Origin: Klebsiella pneumoniae
GTDB taxonomy: Bacteria; Pseudomonadota; Gammaproteobacteria; Steroidobacterales; Steroidobacteraceae
Reading direction: 5' to 3'
NCBI GenBank assembly: GCA_945860725.1
Contig: CAMAQZ010000003.1
Coordinates: 1-64,000, forward strand
DNA length: 64,000 nucleotides
Shown: in pieces, positions 1 through 10,388 of the stretch
How the letters are laid out: every line of letters begins with the position of its first letter
Numbering within the stretch: position 1 is the stretch's first letter
Notes under the pieces: model-generated
The model's database searches: none
Told to the model about the DNA's origin: nothing
The model's input: the letters and a program-made list of their open reading frames with translations, nothing else
Position numbers and translations under genes: made by a program

Positions 1-506
1 GGGGTGGTATCGGGGGTGGTCGCGGGGGTGGGCGTCGAGCCGCCCTTGTCGGCGAAGTTGGCGAAGAATTTGTTGACCAGGGACTCGAGCACGATCGCCG
101 ATTGCGTGAACTCGATACGACCGCCTTCGGCCAAGAAAGTTTCCGAGCCGCCGGCGCCGAGCCCGACATATTTCCCGCCGAGCAAGCCCGCGGTCTGGAT
201 GCTCGCATCGCTGTCGTCGGGGATGCGGTCGTACTGCGGCTCGATCCGCAGCGTGACCTCAGCACGGTAGTCGGCCGCATCGAAGGCGATCGCTTCAACC
301 CGACCGACACGGACGCCCGACATGCTGACCGGTGAGCCCAGTTTGAGGTCGCCAACATTGTCGAACTTGGCGAGGACTTGGTAGCCGTCGGTCTTGCCGA
401 AGGTCATGCCGCTGCCCGGCAACTGCGTGGTGAGGAAGATCAGCGCGGCGAAGCCGAGCAGCACGAACAAGCCGGTGCCGATCTCGAGCGGGCGATTGGG
501 TTTCAT
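1..506 (-). CDS. mlaD: MlaD, MCE-domain lipid-binding subunit (3' end cut by window)
   Basis: This is the periplasmic substrate-binding subunit of the Mla ABC system, which moves phospholipids between inner and outer membranes. The gene starts at ATG 506 with MKPNRPLEIGTGLF, followed by one membrane segment at about residues 9-27 and an MCE domain at about 40-120 containing the typical GVRVGRV and TAGLLGGKYVGL stretches. The reading frame is open to base 1, so the C-terminus lies outside the window. The last visible residues are Thr/Pro-rich (GGSTPTPATTP), as expected for the tail. It lies 32 bp downstream of mlaE; mlaC and mlaB would be expected further on, beyond the edge. Confidence 0.93.
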   Translation of the reverse strand, partial: MKPNRPLEIGTGLFVLLGFAALIFLTTQLPGSGMTFGKTDGYQVLAKFDNVGDLKLGSPVSMSGVRVGRVEAIAFDAADYRAEVTLRIEPQYDRIPDDSDASIQTAGLLGGKYVGLGAGGSETFLAEGGRIEFTQSAIVLESLVNKFFANFADKGGSTPTPATTPDTT

Positions 507-538
507 GGGGTCACCATCGTGGGTTTACCGGCGTGGGG

Positions 539-1285
539 TTAGCGGCCTAGAAAAGCGGCCGTGAGGATGTAGTCGATGAGGAGCGTGAGCACCGAGGAGA
601 TCACCACCGTGCGCGTGGTGGCGAGACCGACGCCCTCGGCCGTCGGCGTTGCGTGATAGCCCTCGTAGACCGCGACGAGGCTGCAGGCGAAGCCGAAGCA
701 GACGCTTTTGACGATGCCTTCGTTGACATCACCGAGTTCGACGGCGCCCTGCATCTGCGACCAGAACGCGCCGGTGTCGACGCCCAGCAGCTGTACGCCG
801 ATGAGTTGCGCGCCGAAGATCCCGATGACGTTGAACACCGCCACCAGCAGCGGCATCGCGACGATGCCCCCTAAGAAACGCGGCGCGATGACCTTGCGCA
901 AGGGGTCGACGGCCATCATCTCCATGGCGGTGAGCTGGTCGGTGGCGCGCATCAGGCCGATCTCGGAGGCGAGCGCCGTGCCGGCGCGGCCGGCGAACAG
1001 CAGCGCCGTCACCACCGGGCCGAGCTCTTTCAGCAAGCCGAGCGCCGCGGCGACGCCGAGCGCGTCCTCTGAACCGAAACGCTGCAGCAGATCAAAGCCC
1101 TGCAGACCGAGCACCATGCCGACGAAGAGTCCGCAGAGCATGATGATCACGAGCGAACGGGCGCCGCAGTTGTAGATCTGGTGGATCACCGCGCGCGGTT
1201 CCGTGAATACGACGCCTGTCTGCCGCAGCACGCGCAGGAGGAAGATCGCGACCCGACCGATGTTGCGCAGCGCTGACTCGATCAT
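539..1285 (-). CDS. mlaE: MlaE, permease of the phospholipid ABC transporter
   Basis: 248-residue inner-membrane permease of the MlaFEDB complex. It shows the family pattern: an amphipathic N-terminus, several hydrophobic segments (about 48-70, 85-110, 140-170, 200-245), and the conserved GLLKELGPVVTALLFAGR and ASEIGLMRATDQLTAME stretches that contact the ATPase. Length equals the usual family length. Its start overlaps the end of mlaF by 4 bp, and mlaD follows 32 bp later, so mlaFED is one transcription unit. Confidence 0.96.
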   Translation of the reverse strand: MIESALRNIGRVAIFLLRVLRQTGVVFTEPRAVIHQIYNCGARSLVIIMLCGLFVGMVLGLQGFDLLQRFGSEDALGVAAALGLLKELGPVVTALLFAGRAGTALASEIGLMRATDQLTAMEMMAVDPLRKVIAPRFLGGIVAMPLLVAVFNVIGIFGAQLIGVQLLGVDTGAFWSQMQGAVELGDVNEGIVKSVCFGFACSLVAVYEGYHATPTAEGVGLATTRTVVISSVLTLLIDYILTAAFLGR

Positions 1286-2142
1286 GATCGCCGCTCCGGA
1301 CCGTTGCCGAGCCCCGGATCGTTGCCGAGTAGTGCCGTGTGGTAGTCCCCAGCCGGATAGTGGAAAGGCACGGGCCCATCGGCCTCCCCGCTCATGAATT
1401 GGCGCACCTCGGCGATCGAACTGGCCGCAAGTTCGGCGGGCGTGCCCTCAGCGACGACCTTGCCGCCGGAGAGCAGATAGCTGTGGTGCGAGATCGTCGC
1501 GAGCTCGCGCACATCGTGCGAGACGACGATGCTGGTGATGCCGAGGGCGTCGTTGAGTTCGCGGATCAGCCGGACGATCACGCCCATGGAGACCGGGTCG
1601 AGACCGACGAAGGGCTCGTCATAGATCAGCAGCTCCGGGTCCATGACGATCGCGCGGGCCAAGGCCACCCGGCGCGCCATGCCGCCCGACAGCTGCGCCG
1701 GCATCATGTCGGCGGCACCGCGCAAGCCCACGGCATGCAGCTTGGTCAACACCAACTGCCGCAGCACCGGCTCAGGCAGGCGGGCATGCTCGCGGACCGG
1801 GAACGCCACGTTCTCGAAGACCGAGAGGTCGGTGAGCAAGGCGCCATTCTGGAACAGCATGCCCATCCTTCGGCGCAGACCGTAGAGCCCCCGGGTGTCG
1901 AGACCGGTGACCTCTTGCCCGAAGACCTCCACGCTGCCTTGCTCGGGGGCCACCTGCCCGGTGATGAGCCGCAGCAAGGTCGTCTTGCCGGTGCCGCTCG
2001 GCCCCATCACCGCCGTGATGCGGCCCCGGCGCGCCTCGAGGTCGACTCCCGCGAAGATCTCGCGTGCGCCGACGTGGTAGTGCAGTCCACGGACCTGCAC
2101 CACGGCATCGCGACTTCGACCGGGGGTGTCCTCGTCGGGCAT
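1282..2142 (-). CDS. mlaF: MlaF, ATP-binding subunit of the phospholipid ABC transporter
   Basis: 286-residue ABC ATPase that powers MlaE. Walker A is GPSGTGKTTL, the signature is LSGGMARRVALARAI, Walker B is LLIYDEPFVGLD, and the switch histidine is in VVSHD. A C-terminal extension of about 30 residues follows the ATPase core, as in MlaF proteins, where it contacts a neighbouring subunit. The start ATG lies only 2 bp after the stop of the aldolase gene, so the two are probably transcribed together, an unusual neighbour for mla genes. Confidence 0.96.
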   Translation of the reverse strand: MPDEDTPGRSRDAVVQVRGLHYHVGAREIFAGVDLEARRGRITAVMGPSGTGKTTLLRLITGQVAPEQGSVEVFGQEVTGLDTRGLYGLRRRMGMLFQNGALLTDLSVFENVAFPVREHARLPEPVLRQLVLTKLHAVGLRGAADMMPAQLSGGMARRVALARAIVMDPELLIYDEPFVGLDPVSMGVIVRLIRELNDALGITSIVVSHDVRELATISHHSYLLSGGKVVAEGTPAELAASSIAEVRQFMSGEADGPVPFHYPAGDYHTALLGNDPGLGNGPERRS

Positions 2143-2144
2143 CC

Positions 2145-3164
2145 TCAGGCAGCTCCGGATTCCATGTCGGCGGTGTAGCCACCCTTGGCGGCGAGACCGT
2201 TCAGGCGTGCCCGGCGCATGAGCTCGCGCTGTCCGGCCTCGAAGTGTGCGGGCTTACCGCCCCAAGCCTTCAGTGCAGAGTCCTGCAAGGCACGGCCGTA
2301 GCTGAAGGTCAGCGCCCAAGGCAGGGGCTGGCGGTTCATGAGCGACAGGTGCAGCGTCGCCTCGGTGGTGCTCTGGCCCCCGCTCAGGAAAGCGATGCCG
2401 GGCACCGCCGGGGACACCCAGCGCCGCAGACAACGCACCGTCGCCTCGGCGACCTGCTCCGGCGTCGCGCGCGCGGCGTTCTGCTTGCCGGAGATGATCA
2501 TGTTGGGCTTGAGCACGATGCCCTCGAGGTGCACGCGATGCGCGGCGAGCGCACGGAAGGTCTCGCAGAGCACCTCGTCAGTGACCGCCTCGCAGGTCTC
2601 GAGGGAATGTGCGCCGTCCATGAGCACCTCGGGCTCGACGATCGGCACGATGCCCTGCGCCTGGCAGAGCGCGGCATAGCGCGCCAAGGCATGCGCGTTG
2701 GCCTCGATGCAGAAGCGGGTGGGATAGCCCGCGCCGATGTCGATGACCGCGCGCCACTTGGCGAAACGGGCGCCGAGACCGTGATATTCCGCGAGCCGCT
2801 CGCGCAGCCCGTCGAGACCCTCGGTGACGGTCTCGTTCGGGAAATTGGCGAGGGGCTTCGCGCCCTGGTCGACCTTGATGCCGGGGAAGATGCCAAGCGA
2901 TGCGAGGTGCTGCGGGAACGGCACGCCGGCGCGGGTGCTCTGGCGCAGCGTCTCGTCGTACAGGATCACACCGCTGATGGCCTCGTTGAGGCCGGGGGCC
3001 GCGAGCAGCATCTCGCGGTAGAGCTGGCGGTTCGCTGCGGTGGATTCGAGCGCGATGGCATCGAAACGCTTCGTGATGGTGCCGGTGCTTTCATCGGCTG
3101 CGAGGATCCCCTTACCGGGGGCGACCATGCCGCGCGCGATGCGCTCGAGTTCCGCGTGGTTCAT
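2145..3164 (-). CDS. fba: Fructose-bisphosphate aldolase, class I (eukaryote-type)
   Basis: 339-residue Schiff-base aldolase that interconverts fructose-1,6-bisphosphate with DHAP and glyceraldehyde-3-phosphate in glycolysis/gluconeogenesis. The N-terminal GILAADESTGTITKRF, the Schiff-base lysine stretch EGIVLKPNMIISGK and the phosphate-binding FLSGGQSTTEAT are those of animal/plant-type class I enzymes, not of bacterial class II enzymes or archaeal-type DhnA. The protein ends in GGYTADMESGAA rather than the terminal tyrosine of animal enzymes. An AGGAG ribosome-binding site at 3175-3179 precedes ATG 3164. It has its own promoter candidate and leads into mlaF. Confidence 0.96.
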   Translation of the reverse strand: MNHAELERIARGMVAPGKGILAADESTGTITKRFDAIALESTAANRQLYREMLLAAPGLNEAISGVILYDETLRQSTRAGVPFPQHLASLGIFPGIKVDQGAKPLANFPNETVTEGLDGLRERLAEYHGLGARFAKWRAVIDIGAGYPTRFCIEANAHALARYAALCQAQGIVPIVEPEVLMDGAHSLETCEAVTDEVLCETFRALAAHRVHLEGIVLKPNMIISGKQNAARATPEQVAEATVRCLRRWVSPAVPGIAFLSGGQSTTEATLHLSLMNRQPLPWALTFSYGRALQDSALKAWGGKPAHFEAGQRELMRRARLNGLAAKGGYTADMESGAA

Positions 3165-3219
3165 TGACCGTCTACTCCTGTACGGGGGGGGCGAAGAGTC
3201 GTGGCTCTATCAACCCGGT

Positions 3220-3228
3220 ATTTTAGCA
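3220..3228 (-). promoter_or_regulatory. Extended -10 promoter candidate for fba
   Basis: Read on the minus strand, TGC is followed directly by TAAAAT (3225-3220), an extended -10 element in an AT-rich patch. Transcription would start near 3213, giving a leader of about 50 nt before fba. No clear -35 hexamer is seen, which fits the extended -10 class. Confidence 0.5.
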
Positions 3229-3293
3229 AATATGGCCTACTCCCCGCCTGAGCAACGCTCGGAAATCGACCCGCTCAGGATGCATCGGGCATT

Positions 3294-3318
3294 AATCTAT
3301 ACTAAAATGGTCCTGTAT
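3294..3318 (+). promoter_or_regulatory. sufR promoter with IscR/Rrf2-like operator
   Basis: TATACT at 3298-3303 is a good -10 for sufR (ATG 3341). It overlaps a 25-bp stretch whose right half matches the E. coli type 1 IscR site (ACTAAAAT, GTC, then STAT at the correct spacing); the left half is degenerate. This placement would let the Rrf2 protein encoded next door block RNA polymerase. The operator assignment is inference from consensus matching. Confidence 0.45.
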
Positions 3319-3340
3319 CGTTTGCAGAGGTCAAACCGTC

Positions 3341-3829
3341 ATGATCCGGATCAGCAAGATGACTGACTACGCCACGGTGCTGCTCGCCGAATTGGCGCGG
3401 GCGCCGACCGGTTCGCTGCACAACGCCGCGGAACTCACGCAGCGCACCCGGATCGCGGCGCCGACCGTCAGCAAGGCCCTGAAATCGCTGCAACGCGCCG
3501 GGCTCGTCCGTTCAGTGCGCGGCTTGCGCGGCGGCTACGCCCTCGCCCGACCGGCCATCGGGATCTCGGCGGCGGCCATCCTCGATGCGCTCGAAGGCCC
3601 GGTGGCTGTCACCGACTGCTCGGTCGGTCGCGGCCATTGCGAGATCGAAACCACCTGCGGCGTCGGGCGCGCGTGGCAAAGGGTCAATGTCGCGCTACGC
3701 CGCTCGCTCTACGAGGTCTCGCTCTTGCAGCTGGCAGGCCTCGATGACACCACGCTGCGACTCTCCGCCTTGGAGCGCGAGTTGCGCCCCGCCGTCGGTG
3801 GCCGCGCCGCCGCCGCACTCACCCGTTGA
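3341..3829 (+). CDS. sufR: Rrf2/IscR-family Fe-S sensing regulator of the SUF operon
   Basis: 162-residue Rrf2-family repressor. The winged helix occupies about residues 1-70, with a recognition helix near [17 protein letters not shown] and a wing [13 protein letters not shown]. Three cysteines, C93, C100 and C106 (CX6CX5C), match the cluster-binding pattern of IscR-type sensors. It is first in the operon, 11 bp before sufB, and its promoter carries an IscR-like site, so feedback control by cluster status is likely. It is the type annotated as 'SUF system Fe-S cluster assembly regulator' in Xanthomonadales and is unrelated to the cyanobacterial DeoR-type SufR. Confidence 0.92.
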   Translation: MIRISKMTDYATVLLAELARAPTGSLHNAAELTQRTRIAAPTVSKALKSLQRAGLVRSVRGLRGGYALARPAIGISAAAILDALEGPVAVTDCSVGRGHCEIETTCGVGRAWQRVNVALRRSLYEVSLLQLAGLDDTTLRLSALERELRPAVGGRAAAALTR

Positions 3830-3840
3830 AGAGCACGACC

Positions 3841-5286
<1,446 letters not shown>

Positions 5287-5302
5287 TAGAGAGACCTGAC
5301 CC

Positions 5303-6055
<753 letters not shown>

Positions 6056-6058
6056 GTC

Positions 6059-7237
6059 ATGACTGCCCCTGCACCCGTCCTGCCCACCACGCGCGACGAG
6101 AACTGGAAGCACGCCCCGCTGCGCGGCATCGAGCGCCTGCGGTGGGCGCCGCCGACCGTACTCACGCAAGAGGCCATGCTCGCGGCGACGGCGCTGCTCG
6201 GCAGTGAATCGCCGCACGGCGCGATCGGCGCCCGCATCGTCTTGGTCGATGGTCTGTCCTGCCCTGAGCTTGCGCGCGGCACTGTAGCCGGCGCCGGGTT
6301 CCGTGCGACCGATAGCGTGAAGCAGCCCAGTGAACCCACCGCGTCGATCGATCTCGCCTTCGCACGGCTGAACCGGCACCACCGCCAAGGCGAACTGCAG
6401 ATCCGCGTGCCTGACGGAGAGACGCTCGAAGTCGAGGTCGTCTGCATCGCGCTCGCCTGCGGGCATCCGGCACTGCGCATCGAGCTGGGCGCCCGCGCGT
6501 CGCTGCGGCTCTTTGAGCGGCACCTCGGCGTCACCGGGGCGCTCGCCAATCTCGCCCTCAGCGTCCAGCTCGGGCACGGTGCGCGCCTCGAGCACGCTAG
6601 GCTCCTGCAACCCGCGGACAGCTCGCGTCACTTCGAGACCCTCGAAGCCGTGGTCGGCGCCGAGGCGCACTACCGGATGATCCAAGTCACGAGCGGCGCA
6701 GCCGCCACGCGCAGCACTGCACTCGTGGCGCTCGAGGGCGCGGGAGCGGACCTTGGCTGGCACACCGCGGTGCTCGGCGCCGGCACTCAGACCCACGACG
6801 CCTATGTGCGCGTGACCCACGACGCACCTGCAGTGCGGACCGAGCAAGGGTTCCGCGGTATCGCCGCCGATCGCTCGCGGATCGCCTTCAACGGCCACAT
6901 GCGGGTCACCGCGCGCGCCCCCGGCGCCCACAGCGCACAGACGCTGCGTGGCCTGACCGCGGGCGCCGCGGCCGAGATCGATCTTAGGCCGCAGCTCGAG
7001 ATCGATATCGACGATGTCCGCGCCTCGCACGGCGCGACCATCGGCAAACTCGACGCCGACATGCTCTTCTATCTGCTGTCACGCGGTCTCGACCCAGCGA
7101 CCGCCGACTCGCTGCTGAAGTGGGCGTTCATCGCCGATGTGATCGCACGCCTGAGCGATCCCGCATGGCGATCCCGTTTCGAAGACGCACTCGCACCGCT
7201 ATTGCCCGGTGCCCATGCCGCAAGGAGCCTGACATGA
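6059..7237 (+). CDS. sufD: SufD, partner subunit of SufB
   Basis: 392-residue beta-helix protein that pairs with SufB at the cluster assembly interface. The N-terminus has the NWKHAPLRGIERLRW pattern, and the C-terminal SHGATIGKLDADMLFYLLSRGL contains the functional histidine (His360 in E. coli). The gene overlaps sufS by the sequence ATGA. The middle of the protein is Ala/Arg-rich and diverged, as usual for SufD. Confidence 0.95.
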   Translation: MTAPAPVLPTTRDENWKHAPLRGIERLRWAPPTVLTQEAMLAATALLGSESPHGAIGARIVLVDGLSCPELARGTVAGAGFRATDSVKQPSEPTASIDLAFARLNRHHRQGELQIRVPDGETLEVEVVCIALACGHPALRIELGARASLRLFERHLGVTGALANLALSVQLGHGARLEHARLLQPADSSRHFETLEAVVGAEAHYRMIQVTSGAAATRSTALVALEGAGADLGWHTAVLGAGTQTHDAYVRVTHDAPAVRTEQGFRGIAADRSRIAFNGHMRVTARAPGAHSAQTLRGLTAGAAAEIDLRPQLEIDIDDVRASHGATIGKLDADMLFYLLSRGLDPATADSLLKWAFIADVIARLSDPAWRSRFEDALAPLLPGAHAARSLT

Positions 7238-8502
7238 CGCCCCCCGCATCCGCCCTCGCCCCCGCCCTCGCATCCACATCCGCCCTCGCCTACGATGTCG
7301 CGAAGGTGCGATCGCAATTCCCCGTGCTCGCGACGACCGTGCGCGGCAAGCGCCTCGCCTTCCTCGACACCGCCGCGTCGGCGCAACGGCCGCTCGCGGT
7401 CATCGAAGCGGTCGATCACTACGAGCGCACGAGCCACGCCAATGTGCACCGGGGTGTCTATCAACTGAGTCAGAAAGCGACCGACGCCTTCGAAGGTGCC
7501 CGCGAGAAGCTGCGGCGTTTCATCGGCGCAGCGAGCAGCCGTGAGCTGATCTTCACCCGCGGCGCCACCGAGTCCATCAACCTCGTCGCACAATCCTGGG
7601 GTCAGCGGCTCGGTCCGGGCGATGAGATCCTCATCACTTGGATGGAACACCACGCGAACATCGTGCCGTGGCAGATGTTGTGCGAGCGCACCGGGGCGAC
7701 CCTGAAAGTCGCGCCCATCAATCAGCGCGGCGAGCTCGACCTCGAGGCGTTCCGGGCGCTGCTCACCCCGCGTACCCGGCTCGCGGCGTTCATCCAGATC
7801 TCCAATGCGCTCGGTACCGTGCTGCCGGTGCGCGAGATGATCGCCGCGGCAAAAGCGGTCGGCGCGCTCACCTTGGTTGACGGCGCCCAGGCCATCTCGC
7901 ACCAACGCATCGATGTGCAGGCGCTCGGCTGCGACTTCTATGTCTTCTCGGGGCACAAGCTCTACGGACCGACCGGCATCGGCGTGCTGTGGGGTCGCGA
8001 GGCGCTGCTGCGCGAGATGCCGCCGTGGCAAGGCGGTGGCGACATGATCCGCACCGTGTCGTTCTCCGGCAGCACCTGGAACGAGCTGCCGTGGAAGTTC
8101 GAGGCGGGTACGCCCCATATCTCCGGTGCCATCGGTTTGGGCGCTGCCGTCGATTGGCTCGAGACGATCGGCATCGACGCGGTGCAGGCGCACGAGCAAT
8201 CGCTTCTGACCCAAGCCACCGCGGCACTGCGCGAGATCCCGGGGATGCGCCTGATCGGCGAGGCCGCCGACAAGGGCCCGGTCATCTCCTTCGTTCTGGA
8301 GGGCGTGCATCCCCACGATCTCGGCACCATCCTCGATGCCGAGGGAGTCGCCGTGCGCGCCGGGCACCACTGCGCGATGCCGGTGATGGAATTCTTTGAT
8401 GTCCCAGCGACCGCGCGCGCCTCTTTCGGCTGCTACTCCGACGAGGCGGACATCGCTCAACTGGTGGCGGCCCTGCGGCACGCCCACGAGGTGTTCAACT
8501 GA
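7234..8502 (+). CDS. sufS: SufS, class V PLP cysteine desulfurase
   Basis: 422-residue group II cysteine desulfurase that supplies persulfide sulfur. ATG 7234 lies inside the sufD stop (ATGA) and is preceded by AAGGAG at about 7221-7226. The PLP lysine is in YVFSGHKLYGPTG and the catalytic cysteine in RAGHHCAMP. The first 20 residues are a low-complexity Ala/Pro/Ser stretch, absent from shorter homologues and arising from short direct repeats in the DNA. The partner is a SufU, encoded next, rather than SufE. Confidence 0.96.
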   Translation: MTPPASALAPALASTSALAYDVAKVRSQFPVLATTVRGKRLAFLDTAASAQRPLAVIEAVDHYERTSHANVHRGVYQLSQKATDAFEGAREKLRRFIGAASSRELIFTRGATESINLVAQSWGQRLGPGDEILITWMEHHANIVPWQMLCERTGATLKVAPINQRGELDLEAFRALLTPRTRLAAFIQISNALGTVLPVREMIAAAKAVGALTLVDGAQAISHQRIDVQALGCDFYVFSGHKLYGPTGIGVLWGREALLREMPPWQGGGDMIRTVSFSGSTWNELPWKFEAGTPHISGAIGLGAAVDWLETIGIDAVQAHEQSLLTQATAALREIPGMRLIGEAADKGPVISFVLEGVHPHDLGTILDAEGVAVRAGHHCAMPVMEFFDVPATARASFGCYSDEADIAQLVAALRHAHEVFN

Positions 8503-8999
8503 TGGACCTCAAAGACCTCTATCGCGATGTGATCCTCGATCACAACAAGCGCCCCCGCAATTTCGGTCGCCTCGACCCTTGTGACACCGCCGCCGACGGC
8601 TACAACCCCCTGTGCGGCGACCAGCTCACCGTCACGCTGCAGCTCAATGGCGACCGTGTCGAGGACATCCGTTTCGAAGGCCGCGGCTGTGCGATCTCCA
8701 CCGCATCGGCGTCCCTCATGACCGAAGCAGTTAAAGGGATGGACGAAGCTGCGATCCAAACGCTGTATGGGCGGGTGCACGAGGCGCTCACCGCTGCAGC
8801 CGACGCCCCACCGCCCGAGGATCTTGGCAAGCTCGCGGCGCTTGCCGGCGTGCGCGAGTTCCCCGCACGCGTGAAATGCGCGAGCCTCAGTTGGCACACG
8901 CTGAACGCCGCCCTTGCGCATCGGGCGCAGAACGCCGCAGGCGCGACACCGGGCGCCGGTCTCGATCCCGCCCCCATCGCCGCCGTATCGACGGAGTGA
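8502..8999 (+). CDS. sufU: SufU-type sulfur acceptor/scaffold (NifU N-terminal fold)
   Basis: 165-residue IscU-like protein. Three conserved cysteines are C38 (NPLCGD, with D40), C63 (GRGCAIS) and C126 (RVKCASLSW), and the roughly 20-residue insertion between the last two is diagnostic of zinc-type SufU, which accepts persulfide from SufS. The C-terminal 30 residues are an Ala/Pro tail. Its ATG shares one base with the sufS stop (TGATG). SufU paired with SufS is typical of Gram-positives but also occurs in some gammaproteobacterial SUF operons. Confidence 0.94.
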   Translation: MDLKDLYRDVILDHNKRPRNFGRLDPCDTAADGYNPLCGDQLTVTLQLNGDRVEDIRFEGRGCAISTASASLMTEAVKGMDEAAIQTLYGRVHEALTAAADAPPPEDLGKLAALAGVREFPARVKCASLSWHTLNAALAHRAQNAAGATPGAGLDPAPIAAVSTE

Positions 9000-9004
9000 C
9001 AGCC

Positions 9005-9556
9005 ATGCGCAGCCACGAAAACGAAGCGTTCATCCTCAGCCGCGATACGCCCGCCGTGATGGTGCCCTCCGGCGATGTCATCGACCTGAAGGCAGGCCTG
9101 TCGGGATTCATCACCCAGGCGCTCGGTGGCAGCTTCACGCTGTACATCGAGGGTAATCTCTATCGGCTTTCCGGCGAGCACGCCGATGCCATCGGCAAGC
9201 AGGCCTCGATCCTGCCTGAACTGCCGCCGGATGCCACCGAGGATGATGTCCGGGACCTCGCCTGGAAGCAGATGCGCCGCTGCTACGACCCGGAGATCCC
9301 CATCGACATCGTCGAACTCGGGCTCGTCTACGAATGCGTCGTCACGCCTGCGGCGGACGGCACCCGCGCACTTGCGGTGACGATGACCCTGACCGCGCCT
9401 GGCTGCGGCATGGGCGAGGTGCTGGTGCAGGATGTCAAAGAAAAACTCGAGGTCATCCCGACCGTCACCAAGGTCGAGGTCGAACTGGTGTTCGACCCGC
9501 CCTGGAACCAGTCGATGATGTCGGAGGCCGCCCGCCTGCAGACGGGGATGATGTGA
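9005..9556 (+). CDS. sufT: SufT, DUF59 Fe-S cluster assembly auxiliary protein
   Basis: 183-residue protein with an N-terminal SufT-specific region of about 75 residues (GDVIDLKAGLSGFITQALGG) followed by a DUF59/MIP18 domain: RRCYDPEIPIDIVELGLVY, then the conserved cysteine in TAPGCGMG and the FDPPW motif. DUF59 proteins help mature Fe-S proteins; the exact role of SufT is not fixed. Start ATG 9005 lies 5 bp after sufU. It ends in ATGATGTGA, within which the next gene starts at GTG. Confidence 0.93.
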   Translation: MRSHENEAFILSRDTPAVMVPSGDVIDLKAGLSGFITQALGGSFTLYIEGNLYRLSGEHADAIGKQASILPELPPDATEDDVRDLAWKQMRRCYDPEIPIDIVELGLVYECVVTPAADGTRALAVTMTLTAPGCGMGEVLVQDVKEKLEVIPTVTKVEVELVFDPPWNQSMMSEAARLQTGMM

Positions 9557-9903
9557 CGGTCACCGCCGACGGCTGGACCGATGTCGGCGCCGCCACCGCG
9601 CTCGCGGGCGATGGACGGCTCGACGCCGAGATCGACGGCAGCTTCATCGCGGTGGTGCAGCTGCAGGGCGCCCTGCACGCCTTCGAGGACCGCTGCACGC
9701 ACGATGGCGAACCGCTCGCCGGCGCCGAGATCGAAGCCGATGCGACCACGCCCTGTGGGGTGGTGGTCTGCCCGCGCCACGGCGCACGCTTCTGCCTGGC
9801 GACCGGCGCAGCGCTCTCGCCTCCCGCCTACGAGCCGCTCCGCATCTTCAGCGTACGCGAGCGCGAAGGCCGCATCGAGGTCGCAGCAGAGCTCACCTCG
9901 TGA
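9553..9903 (+). CDS. Rieske [2Fe-2S] ferredoxin-like protein
   Basis: 116-residue soluble Rieske protein. The two ligand pairs are clear: CTH in DRCTHDGEPL and CPRH in VVCPRHGARFC, giving CXH-Xn-CXXH, with about 20 residues between. It starts at GTG 9553, which overlaps the sufT stop, and is itself overlapped by the next gene. There is no signal peptide or membrane anchor, so it is cytosolic. Such small ferredoxins usually donate electrons to oxygenases or reductases. Position in the suf operon suggests an electron carrier or a client for cluster assembly, but the partner is not visible. Confidence 0.93.
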   Translation: MTVTADGWTDVGAATALAGDGRLDAEIDGSFIAVVQLQGALHAFEDRCTHDGEPLAGAEIEADATTPCGVVVCPRHGARFCLATGAALSPPAYEPLRIFSVREREGRIEVAAELTS

Positions 9904-10388
9904 GACGCCTGACACTGCTGCGTCACGGGCATGCAGACGCTGAAGGCGCACAGGGCGATGCCGAGCGCGCCCTCACCCGTCGCGGCGACCAGGAGGCTTG
10001 GTGCAGCGCCGCACGGCTGGCCGCGCTCGATCTCATCCCGCAACGGATCCTCGCGAGCGCCGCCGTGCGCACCCGTCAGACGGCGCAGATCGCACAGTCC
10101 TCGTTCGGTCTGCCGAGCACGGCGCTGACCCTCGAGCCGCACCTCTATCTTGCTGATGCCTTCACGCTGCTGGAGGCGATCGCGGGCGTGTCCGCCGGGC
10201 TGGACCACCTGCTCGTGGTGGGCCATAACCCGGGGCTCTCCGAACTGGTGCATCTGCTCGCGCCCCGCAGCAGCTTTGGGTCTCTCGAGACCGGCGCTTG
10301 GGCGACCCTCGAGATCCAGGCGCTCAGCCAGGGCGCGCTCGATGCCGTACACGCTTCGTTCGATCGGACTGAAGCGCCTGCGCGATGA
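9900..10388 (+). CDS. SixA-like histidine phosphatase family protein
   Basis: 162-residue member of the histidine phosphatase (phosphoglycerate mutase-like) superfamily, closest in size and pattern to SixA. It has the catalytic LLRHGHAD (R8-H9-G10), the ASAAVRTRQTAQ stretch, and the second catalytic histidine in VVGHNPGLSELV. SixA removes phosphate from histidine phosphotransfer proteins, but substrates of homologues vary. Start GTG 9900 overlaps the Rieske stop. The last 65 bp overlap the oppositely oriented radical SAM gene. It is the last gene of the suf-led run. Confidence 0.88.
   Translation: MRRLTLLRHGHADAEGAQGDAERALTRRGDQEAWCSAARLAALDLIPQRILASAAVRTRQTAQIAQSSFGLPSTALTLEPHLYLADAFTLLEAIAGVSAGLDHLLVVGHNPGLSELVHLLAPRSSFGSLETGAWATLEIQALSQGALDAVHASFDRTEAPAR

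Noticed and set aside
3826-3840. TTG start of SufB adding MKSTT.
   Set aside because: It overlaps the regulator gene's 3' end and would use up the GAAGAG ribosome-binding site that serves ATG 3841.
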